Shown one piece after another: positions 21,013 through 29,549 of a DNA stretch of 64,000 bases; within the stretch, counting starts at the first letter, position 1, and each line of letters starts with the position of its first letter. Location: contig JASXTE010000007.1 of assembly GCA_030280995.1 (NCBI GenBank), positions 5,935,001 to 5,999,000 on the forward strand. Direction: 5' to 3'. The DNA comes from Hemileia vastatrix. Taxonomy: Eukaryota; Basidiomycota; Pucciniomycetes; Pucciniales; Zaghouaniaceae. Made by a program: the position numbers and the translations under genes. Under the pieces are notes generated by a model, which did no database searches, had not been told where the DNA came from, and saw only the letters and a program-made list of their open reading frames with translations.

Positions 21013-21660
21013 TTTCTTTTATTTCTTTCACACTTCATGTGTTCATATTTATTTGTACATAAATTTTACAATTATTTTCTGTATTTCTTGAAATATCGTA
21101 TTTTAATGTTAAATATTCTTTTTTTAAATAAAATTTTCAAGTCTCCTTTGAAAATTTGACAATCCCCCACCCCTGGATTTTTTTGAAGTAAGGGGTGGGT
21201 ATCACAAAAATTCTTTCATGTCATGAATCTTGAAAGTTTTATATGAAAATTTGGCTTTACTACCCCCTGCATTTTACCAGTATCCCAAAAATTCTTACAT
21301 GTCAAGAATTTCACAAGTCTTATAAGAAATTTTGGCACAACCCCCCATGGATTTTATTGAAGTAAGGGACGGGTATCACAAAAATATTTACAAGTCAAAA
21401 AAATTCTATATCTGTTTAAAAAAATTGGCAATACTCTCCCCTGCATTTTATTGAAGCAAGGGGTGGGTATCACCAAAATTTTTCTAAGTCATCAATTTCA
21501 CATGTCATATTTGAAAATTTGGCAATACCCCCCCCTGAATTTTATTGAAGTAAGGGGTGGAAGTCATCTAAATTTAATATAATTACATAAATTATTAAAT
21601 TAAATATCTAATATATATCAATTTCCCTAGTTTAAAGTAATGACAATCCCTCAAGCCAAA
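21013..21660. repeat. ~93-bp tandem repeat block (21140-21565)
   Basis: The core TTTTATTGAAGTAAGGGGTGG followed by TATCACAAAAAT recurs near 21179, 21352, 21447 and 21540, with a degraded copy near 21272. Spacing is about 80-95. Units also share AAATTTGGC and CCCCCC(T/A) blocks. Non-coding; it lies just 3' of the partner protein. Confidence 0.8.
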
Positions 21661-21679
21661 ATGCAGACCAAGTCAAGCA

Positions 21680-21936
21680 CCACACAATATGGGGGGCGGA
21701 CTTGCTAGCGAGTCCGCAACCTTGGACCCAAACTCACCACAGATTGAACACACATTGAGCTATTGATAAAGGAACCATACAATCAGGGATGAACACCACT
21801 CAGCAGAACAGTTTTAGGTGGGTGTTCAAGTAGAGTTCAGTATGGATTCAGTCTGAGTTCAGTCTGAGTTCCATCTGAGTTCCATCTGAGTTCAGGTTGA
21901 GGACTTGCTAGCAAGTCCACCCCCTATATTGTGTAG
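21680..21936. mobile_element. 257-bp MITE-like element with palindromic TIRs
   Basis: Ends pair over about 36 bases: CCACACAATATGGGGGGCGG on the left with the complement of CCACCCCCTATATTGTGTAG on the right. Each end contains its own near-perfect palindrome GGACTTGCTAGC(G/A)AGTCC. The interior has a 12-base tandem repeat (AGTCTGAGTTCC, 21830-21895). No coding capacity. The target duplication is unclear. Confidence 0.75.
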
Positions 21937-22125
21937 TGAAGAAACAAAAGTTTGGGACTTTCCACAGGTATAGGCAAGAGGAACCCCATTAAACAAATAA
22001 ATGTTATCATGATTACCTGTTATACAACACAAGGTCGATGGCTCCTCACATTACTTGAGAAAATTGATATATAAAAAATATTTATTAAAAATTTATGAAA
22101 AAATATAAAATTTTTGATGACAACT

Positions 22126-22743
22126 CTAATCCCCATACTTTTTGGATCTAGATAAAGTTTTTTTAAATCGAATAACTTTACCTTCTTTCTTTACCTTATT
22201 GATTCTTTGTATCAACTTATTACTGCTTTGAAATGAGCAACCGAAATGAGTGAAATCTTGACAGGATTCCAAACCAGGAGGAGCTTTGGTCGTTTGATGA
22301 TTATCCTTAGAAGAATTCCAAATAGTTTCAATGATACCATTTCCCAAACCAAAATCAATGATGCACCGGCGGTCTGGGAAATATAAACCATGTCCTTTGA
22401 TTTTAGCTGGAGATGGTATTGGGTGGCCAGTTATCGGATTGATATATGAGAATATTCCAAAAGTAAGAAAATTGGCATCATTCCTATCGATATGAATCCT
22501 ATTGTGGAATCCAGAATGAGTGATAATAACATTAGAAAATAAAAAATATTCGTGGCTGATATCTTCCCATTCGGAGTCACACAAATTCGGTATTCCAACT
22601 TTGGTTGCAAGTTCATGATTTTCTTCAAATGCTTTATTACAGAGCTTGTTGAGTCGAAAAGCAAGAAAAGAGTCAAAGGAAGGCAGAATGTCCCATAAGT
22701 GAAAATCTTCATCTTTTTGAGCTTTAGTGATATTCTTGACCAA
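22126..22743 (-). CDS. Tet-like 2OG-Fe(II) oxygenase, C-terminal exon
   Basis: 205-codon open frame resembling the Tet-like 2OG-Fe(II) oxygenase family widespread in basidiomycetes and rusts. Landmarks are FSNVIITHSGFHNRIH, the metal-binding pair H84-x-D86 (NRIHIDRND), TFGIFSYINPITG, GHGLYFPDRRCIIDF, GNGIIETIW, a distal His near 149 (DNHQTTKAP) and THFGCSFQ at 165-172. The family relates to TET/JBP enzymes that oxidise methylated or unmodified pyrimidines in DNA. Activity here is not demonstrated. There is no ATG at the start of the frame, so an upstream exon is likely, or the gene is 5'-truncated. The C-terminus is basic (KKTLSRSKKYGD). It sits between partner and transposase genes inside the transposon, and its frame is undamaged. 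Confidence 0.72.
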   Translation of the reverse strand: MVKNITKAQKDEDFHLWDILPSFDSFLAFRLNKLCNKAFEENHELATKVGIPNLCDSEWEDISHEYFLFSNVIITHSGFHNRIHIDRNDANFLTFGIFSYINPITGHPIPSPAKIKGHGLYFPDRRCIIDFGLGNGIIETIWNSSKDNHQTTKAPPGLESCQDFTHFGCSFQSSNKLIQRINKVKKEGKVIRFKKTLSRSKKYGD

Positions 22744-24013
22744 CGAATATATGCCTATATGATTGAAATGCCTAGATACTAATCATATAAGAGTTTCATA
22801 ATCCTTATCCTCTAAATATGCAATATAAAAATGTGAAATAAGACAAGTGAAATTTGGAAAAAAGGCTCAACTTCAAAGGTCAAAATCTCAGCAACCACTG
22901 AACCTAATTCAAACCTGTTTGTGGGAAATGAGAGATATGCTTTAGTAGAATCTTCAGTTAAAGGACATGTGATTTAAATAAACCTAACCCTAATTTGTTA
23001 CATAAAAAAATGAAATAAAAATTTAAATTGGGAAAAAAAAGGCTCAACTTTAATGGTCAATATCTCAGCAACCACTGAATCAAATTCAAATCTGTTTGCA
23101 GGAAATGAAAGGTAGCCTTCAGGAGAATCTTCAGTAAAAAGAACATTAGATTTGAATAAACCTAACCCTAATTCCGAGTCTGATTTTCAAAATTTTACAA
23201 AAACTTGAAAAGTGGTAATGAAGATGAGATCAAAAGGAGTTTTATAAGTTCACTGTTATCCAGATAAGAGTCATACATATATTTAAGTATGAAGTTTTCA
23301 TAAAAGGAATGAGATATCATATAGGCATGAAAAAAAGGAGATGAAACTTACCTTGATTGAAAAGTAGGAAAAATAGAGTGAGAAAGATTGATGTTGGAAT
23401 TGTGGGGAAATTGAATATGGAGTAAGTGAAATGCATAAAGAATGTGCAATGTATGTGTTTCAATGAAATGGAGCCAAAAAAAAGTGAAATAAGGGAAAGG
23501 GGGGATAATGACAATGCCAAGGAGGGATGAAGAGTAGGGTGATGGAGCTAAAAAATACAGTAAAGAGGGAGAGAAAAAAAAGGTTAATTATACCATTGAA
23601 ATCCAAAATAACCACTTACAAAAAAAATTTAGATAAAAAAAATAAACAGAAAAAAACAAAAAAAATTATAATTAGTAATCAAAAAATCAAAAAAAAAGAA
23701 TAAAATGACTTACCTGGAGAGATGAGATGACAAAATGAATGAAACCAAATTGTTTGAGGGATGTTGGAGGAGAATAGGAAAAGGATATGAGGGATGAATG
23801 AAAAAAAAATCACTGAAAAAATATGAAATTTCAGAAAATATGTGATTTCATGTTGAGCTGGTGAAAGAAAACCAATGAGCCATCCAAAAAAAAGATATTC
23901 ACTGTAAATTCAAAAAAAAAATAATAAATATGCAACAAACCAAAATACAAAACCAAGTGATTAAAGTACACAAAGAGGACATTTGGAAAGTATGAAAACA
24001 TAAAAATTAAAAA
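22744..24013. other. Spacer between Tet-like gene and transposase
   Basis: No long coding frame. It contains a ~140-bp direct duplication (22858-22998 and 23037-23177, sharing CTCAGCAACCACTGAA and AAACCTAACCCTAATT). Two consensus minus-strand splice donors (AG|GTAAGT) sit at 23713/23714 and 23351/23352, plausible 5' exons of the Tet-like gene. There is a poly-A-rich tract at 23570-23700. Confidence 0.5.
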
Positions 24014-25273
24014 TTAAAAGGGTGAAGAGAAATGTTGGAGAGTAATTGGCATTATAATGGGGCGTATGCCGGTTGATTGAATGATTTGTGAATCAAGGGA
24101 GGGGAGTGCCAGTGGTGGTTCAGGATCATCTTCTTCATAAAGATCATTCCACTCATCCTTTAAATCAGCTAGAATATTGTGGAGTATTACGCAAGTCAAG
24201 ATCCAATGATTTGCAGTTTTGATCTTCAATTTTTTTTGAAATTGGATTCTGAGCTCCCAAAGACTAGAAAATCATCCCTTTAAAATACCTATAGCATGTT
24301 CAATTCGTACTCTTGATTGTGCAAGGTGATAATTAAATTTAGTTTTGGGTTCATTTTCTGAATTTGCACCACGGAAAGCAGGTATAATGTACTTTCCACT
24401 TGCATATGCTGAGTCTGCAAGGAGGTACTGAGATTCATCAAAGTATGAGTCAGGGGATTGAGAAATCCTCATTCTTTGGAAGACCGAAGAGTCATGACAT
24501 GATCCAGGGCAGCCACTGTGAAAAGCAATAAATTTTTTATTGACATCACATACAAGTTGAACAGCAATAGAGTATCTAGAAAGAAGATAAAAAGTTAGAT
24601 TGTGAAAGATGAGAACTTGGAGGAGATTTTGAAGAAACCTTTTTTTGCGATCAAAATAATGGTTGCCATCATGAGCAGGCTTTTGACTCAAAGGGATGGT
24701 TGTGCCATCAACAAAACCTATACAGCCAGGGAAACCTTCAGCTTGCATTACTTGAGAGGATTCAAGTCGCTGTTCTGGAGTTGGCCAAGCAAGAGTTTGA
24801 GACTTGAGGGAAAGGATAGAAATCATACAGCGCTTGGTGTATAATATCACGGTACCATATCCTATGTTAAAGAGATTATCCAAATGTCTTATGGCAGCAC
24901 CATTTCCATTTGAGCCAAAGCGACATAGAGCAACAGCAAGTTGGATGGCAGGATTACGCTGTTTTTTATGAGAATTGTTATGGAAGATAGGATGATCGGA
25001 GATGAGTTGATAAAGTTTGAAGAAAGAATCGGGAGAAGTTCTAAAAAGTTTTGTGAAGTTTAAATGAGGAATGTTGAGAATGGAGGCCAGATCATATTGG
25101 GGATCATGATAAAGATTTGGCCCCCTGGTGATGATGTAACACTTTTTGGAAAGAAAACACATATAAGCTAAAGCATCTTCCAAATCAGAGTCAGATTTAT
25201 AGTAAAGAACTAAAAGAAAAGTGATAGCATTCATTGTTGAGTGAAGTAGCTTCCTAGTAGAGAGGTGTTTCAT
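24014..25273 (-). CDS. PIF/Harbinger-like DDE transposase, one internal stop
   Basis: Cuts and pastes the element. Two exons on the minus strand, 24639-25273 and 24014-24575, around a 63-bp intron (24576-24638) with branch CTAAC and acceptor TTCTAG. The intron is a multiple of three without stops, so it also reads through. Numbering the spliced protein from Met at 25273: D189 (FVDGTTIPL), D266 (LLADSAYASGKY) and E304 (RIEHAIGILKG), the DDE_Tnp_4 pattern. The N-terminal half has helix-turn-helix-like sequence (RNPAIQLAVALCRFGSNGNG). TGA at 24269-24271 interrupts GILKG-stop-FSSLWELRIQFQ; beyond it the frame continues (TANHWILTCVILHNIL) to 24014. About 399 codons if the stop is ignored, the family's usual size. 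Confidence 0.9.
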
Positions 25274-25464
25274 TGTTGCTGGTGGAAGGGTTATGTGATG
25301 AGGGAAGTGGGAATTCACCGCCAAATGTGCAGTTGGGGTGTGTAGATAGAAAAAAAACTTAAGTGTTTGCCACCAAAATTAAGTAGCATAGAGTGAGGAA
25401 ATACTTAAGGATGGCATCAGCAATTATAAGTCATGTGACTTTCTTAAAAACCATCATGGATGAG

Positions 25465-25646
25465 ATGAGTTTGGGATCAGGAATTAGGAATGGAAATTGG
25501 GGTATAAGAGATGGGATAATGCATTATTATGAAAAACTTATCCACTAGCCCAGGAGCTAGTGGATAAAAATCTTCTGCAATTAATAATGTCTGATCCTGC
25601 CTCTTATACCCCAATTTCCATTCCTAATTCCTGATCCCAAACTCAT
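25465..25646. repeat. Perfect 46-bp inverted repeat with inner hairpin
   Basis: Arms 25465-25510 and 25601-25646 are perfect reverse complements (46 of 46). Midway sits a second hairpin at 25538-25567, TTATCCACTAGC pairing with GCTAGTGGATAA. It lies between the transposase start and the right TIR. Confidence 0.93.
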
Positions 25647-25679
25647 CACATCCATTAGGCATACCCAGAGAGTAGTCCA

Positions 25680-25908
25680 AGATGTGGCTATGGCAGAAAG
25701 TTTTGCAACATGTGGTTATGACAAAAAGTTGTCCAAGATGTGGTTATGAAAAATTGAGTAGAAAAATGTTGGATAAAAGGTGAGCATCGACATGTAAAAT
25801 GTTTAATAACCCAATTATTAGCAAAAATAATTGAGGAAGATAATTGGGGTATAAAGATTTTTATCCGCAATTAAATTAATTGCAGATCCCTGAACATTGA
25901 TACCCCCT
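25680..25908. repeat. Harbinger-like right terminal inverted repeat
   Basis: Reverse complement of 19313-19510, ending CAATGTT...TACCCCCT. It contains three imperfect tandem copies of a CCACAT(C/G)TTG motif that appears once in the left end. It is followed by the ATT duplication and the resumption of Gyp-B1 gag. Confidence 0.85.
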
Positions 25909-26518
25909 ATTATACTGAGTATACTTATGATTATCCTGGTTCATTAGTAGATTGGAAGTTTCAATCTCAAATTTAGTCAATCTTTGTAGTAGCTCAGAGA
26001 CACTTCGGTTTGTCAGGGCAAAAGATAACTTAGTTCTTGATTCACTTTCAATGAGTGTGTTTCATACAACTTTTCTAACTCACAGAATTTGTTTGAAAGT
26101 TCACTATATTGATTACTCAATGAATCATACTTAAGAGTTAGAGACAGATGTTCATTCTCTAATTATTTATTTTGTGTAGCCAGTTGAGAAATTTTCAATG
26201 TTAAGGATGAAATTGCATCACTTGTGAGCTTAACTGTCTGTTCCTCACAATCAGTCATTCTATTCCACAATGCTGAAACAATTCTATGGACAGTTGTATT
26301 ATTGTTAAAATACTCCATGTCTTCTTTTTCAATTCTCTCACTTTCTTGTAAACTTCTCATCTCACTAGTAAGTGGTGGCAACTGAGGATTAACTGTATTA
26401 TTATTATAAATAGTACTGTTGTTATTGAAAAAAGACAAGTCAGGTTTATCTACATCAAAACCTAATTTTCTTAAGTCCTCCTCAATTCTCTGTACAGATT
26501 TGAAATCAATAATATTAC

Positions 26519-26570
26519 CTATATTCTAATCATCAGTATTGTGTTAAATCTGAGAGGGTAATCTACTTAC
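26519..26570 (-). other. Gyp-B1 Gag intron 2 (52 bp)
   Basis: Donor GTAAGT (complement of 26565-26570) after CCATG, branch-like ACTGATG, acceptor ATATAG. Exon 3 starts GTAATATTATTG, identical to Gyp-A. The same sequence is partly preserved in the plus-strand copy at 40300-40346. Confidence 0.8.
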
Positions 26571-27030
26571 CATGGGATTTGTGCCAGTCCTTATGTTTGG
26601 TGCTTTTGTTTTCCTTTGTAGGGGTGAAATGAGGAAGTCTGATGAGGAGGAGGATCCCTGTTGCAGCTGTGACTGGACCATTGTTTATGGAACCAATCCC
26701 ACTTTGATTTGTCTACCAGTGTTTTCTTCTGGGAGTGATGTGACCCTCCTGGGGTAGGGGGTTGCTGAATTGGCTGGCCTCCCTTTAGCTTTGCCAAGGT
26801 TCGGTTCATCTGTTGAAATCCTACCTTGCAATTGTTCTGCATTGCTCTACTTCCTTCAGCATGAGAGACTTTGATTCCTCCAACTTCAGGACCTGTTTTT
26901 CAAGATTGAACAGTTGATACTGCAGAGGAGGAGATGTCTTTTTTATTGTAATCTTTTTTAAGAGGGCATCTTTTTCCTCTATACTCATTTGCTCTGGCTG
27001 GGGGTATGATTGACTCTCCATGGTTATGTC

Positions 27031-27088
27031 CTGGAGCAATGTTTTTATTAGCTTTAGACCTGGTATTATAAGCAGGCTTTTCACTTAC
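27031..27088 (-). other. Gyp-B1 Gag intron 1 (58 bp)
   Basis: Donor GTAAGT (complement of 27083-27088), branch CTAAT, acceptor CTCCAG. Phase 0, with D-I-T-M after the junction matching D-V-E-M in Gyp-A. Confidence 0.72.
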
Positions 27089-27109
27089 TTTATCCTGGGG
27101 AGCACTAAT

Positions 27110-27618
27110 ATTGATAAGAATAACAATATTTTACGTCTACAAAAGAGAAACCCTATATTTTAATTAGTAGACAAGAATTATTAGCAATACAATTACTAAT
27201 AAAAACTCTGGAGCTTACCCTGAATTTATATCTTTATTTATTTAAATAAAATATAAGAAAAATTCGAAAAAATCTGTTAAAAATAAAATAATAAGTTTAA
27301 CTAGAACTTTTTAAGGGTTAATAAGTAGCTTACCAAGATTTAACCAAATACCTATTTAATTGGGTGTTACATTGGTGACCAAATACAAGTGAAATTGGGT
27401 TTATATTGGGTACAGTTACTACTGTAAATACCTAATTTTTATTATAAAAAATTAGTACAATTATTATAAGGGTTCTTTTCCGCAATCACTGAGTTTTGGT
27501 AACCCACTAATGTGAAGAAGACCCAAATATTTGGTTTTTTTGAGCTATACTAAAGTAAAAGATTGCCTCCCAAGGCTTATATCTAATAATTTATAATAAT
27601 CAAGGAAAGACCCCCAAT
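27110..27618 (-). other. Gyp-B1 leader and PBS
   Basis: Begins at the 5' LTR with ATTGGGGGTCTTTCC (complement of 27604-27618) and runs leftwards without coding signal. Homologous leaders lie at 33551-34042 and 36367-36874. Confidence 0.7.
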
Positions 27619-28793
27619 TGTCAGTTTATCTAGCATATAAGTATAATTTAATAGTACTTATTAATGGTCCTACTACTTATTTATAAATAATTTAGTGATT
27701 AAGCCTCAGGGGAAGACTGATAAAATAGTTATACTCAAATAAAACTCACAATACTTGGACTAAATGCATGCTAGTGGTGGAAAATAGATAAATAAAATAT
27801 AGTTATAGCTTATATAATTATAATATCAATTTATAAAGGCTTTATAATATATTTCTGAATGATAATAATTGTGTTTAAGTGTTTAATTTAATTTTAGTAA
27901 GTAATTGATGATCAATAACCCATCAAACCCCTCCTTACTTATACCAAAATCCACTGGAGTGCACAGACCTTCAATCCAGATGATGTCACTGCTATCCCCG
28001 GCAATTACAGCACTGTGAGGGCCCATAACCTCCCCATGGCGTCCACTTTAAGCAGATTCAACACCCAGACCTCCAGTAAGGATCCTCCATCGCTATTAAT
28101 GATAACACAGACCCATACCATAAATAAAAAATCCAGATAAAAGCAGATACCATAAAGAAACAGGTAAAATAACTAATCCAAAAGAATAAAATAAAACCCA
28201 AAGCATATAAAGGAAACAAATTGAATTTTCAAGCCCCCAAGAACATCCCCAAGCATCTATATTAACCCAGCAATGACCTCCCAACCCATAAATCCGTGAA
28301 TATCCATCCAAGGAAACAGATTAATTTATCCAAACTGAGTACATGCACCTGAAATAGATGTATATGCTTCTGTAGGCATTTTGAATCCACTGAATACGTC
28401 CATATGACCTAAAATAAGCAGAAAAATAAAGGTTATAGGCTATTAAGAGGCTAAAACCCACTTACAGACCTAAATATACATAATAGACTGCATATTTCAC
28501 TGAATATGAGATTTATGTATACATATAAGCTTATGTATGTCAATAATTACCTAATATCACTTAAGATAAGTATATTATGACTCCATTAACTTATTAATAA
28601 GTATTATTAGGCTATGGATAAGATATTTAAACTACTATAAGTTATATAAAGTGTAATAATTATATATATATATGTATTATAAACATATATATAAGTATTT
28701 TGACCTTATTTTTAAGATATAAGCTTAATGTATTTAAGGTTATCTCATTTTAAACATAAGCATTACTCAGTCCTGGAGATACCTAGGCTGAAA
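27619..28793 (-). repeat. Gyp-B1 5' LTR
   Basis: Complement begins at 28793 with TTTCAGCCTAGG (TGTCAGCC with one substitution) and ends at TGACA/27619. The ATTAC duplication follows at 28794-28798. Confidence 0.92.
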
Positions 28794-28798
28794 ATTAC

Positions 28799-29500
28799 CA
28801 TTATCTATGCCTGCAGGTAAGATTAATTGTGAAGACTTTTGAATTGCAAAGAGCACTAGGAAGCCATCAGCCACCCGTGAATCAAAGCCAGAATCTTTAA
28901 TGAGTTTAATTGTTGGAGATCTTGTTGGTCCCATGGATCCCACTATTCATGGTGCTAGGTGGGAAGCAAAGTTCAGAGAAAGCTTGACTTCCTAAGGTGA
29001 GGTATTTTTACTGAATTACAAATCTGATTCAACTTCTTTTTTTGTTTCTTCCTATAAAAAATTAGAAAATATAAATGGGAAGAAGCTTCAGGTTTTAAGC
29101 ACTGATGGAGATGAGATGCACAGCAATTAAATGGCTCAGATTTTGGCTGATATTGGTGCTACTCACAAAGCTACATGCCCCCACCATCACAAGCAAAATG
29201 AAACAGCCAAAAGGTTCAACAGAACAGTTGGTGACATTGCAAGAACCATACTCACCTCAAACTACCTGAATCATTCTGGGGTTTGGCATACAAGTGGGCA
29301 GCTCATGCTCACAACCAGATCCCCAATGTTAAAGCAGGTGAAAAAACTCCTATTCATCTGATGTACAATGCCACTCCAAACTATTCCAATTTTTGCATTT
29401 TTGGTGAAACAGCTTTTCTTCATATTCACAAGGAAACACACTAAAAACTAGATCAAAGTGCTTTGATTTGTAAGTGAGTAGGTTATTCCTTAATCAATGC
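28799..29500 (+). pseudogene. Copia integrase, remainder
   Basis: Resumes the integrase cut at 13412. Recognisable core pieces are GDLVGPMDP, LSTDGDEMHSN and HKQNETAKRFNRT. The last would normally read NGxAER; here the glutamate position is lysine (AKR). Several stops. 29131-29361 is the longest open piece. Confidence 0.75.
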
Positions 29501-29549
29501 TGGTTGGTTTTTCTGTCATGAAGAATCAAACACCTTTTTTTAATCCTCC

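Larger units (their letters stand above)
19313..25908. mobile_element. PIF/Harbinger-like DNA transposon with Tet-like cargo
   Basis: A 6596-bp element with terminal AGGGGGTATCAATGTT inverted repeats, followed by a subterminal palindrome (ATCCGCAATTAA...). Homology continues to about 200 bases in the TIRs. It is flanked by ATT (19310-19312 and 25909-25911). It carries a plus-strand partner protein (19664-21012), a minus-strand Tet-like oxygenase (22126-22743) and a minus-strand DDE transposase (24014-25273). The target is Gyp-B1 gag, whose sequence resumes cleanly on the other side. Confidence 0.9.
25909..27109 (-). pseudogene. Gyp-B1 Gag N-terminal region, three exons
   Basis: Exon 1 is 27089-27109 (seven codons; the start ATG of other copies reads ATT here). 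Exon 2 is 26571-27030. Exon 3 runs from 26518 leftwards into the interrupted gag. Introns are 27031-27088 and 26519-26570. Exon 2 is 460 bases, so phase 1 at intron 2, as in Gyp-A (538 bases). It carries MSIEEKDALLKKITIKKT and a KWDWFHKQ/HPYKGKQK tail homologous to Gyp-A. A one-base deletion near 26840 and a compensating change near 26595 disturb the middle. Exon 3 has a coiled coil, open at 26163-26438, with an Asn-rich NNNSTIYNNN segment. Confidence 0.75.
13413..28793 (-). mobile_element. Gyp-B1: Ty3/gypsy chromovirus, interrupted
   Basis: Minus-strand element with both LTRs (5' LTR 27619-28793, 3' LTR 13413-14561) and flanking duplication ATTAC (13408-13412 and 28794-28798). Reading leftwards: leader, Gag with two introns, protease, RT, RNase H, integrase-chromodomain. 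Gag is split by a Harbinger-like element at 19313-25908. Frameshifts and stops in most domains; the largest intact frame is protease-RT at 17020-18285. Confidence 0.92.

Noticed and set aside
23160..23172. AAACCTAACCCTAA resembling telomeric repeat
   Set aside because: Only one and a half units, part of a duplicated spacer; no array.
23317..23520. Leu/Phe/Ser-rich 67-codon minus-strand ORF
   Set aside because: Pyrimidine-rich spacer composition; more plausible as untranslated leader or intron of the Tet-like gene.
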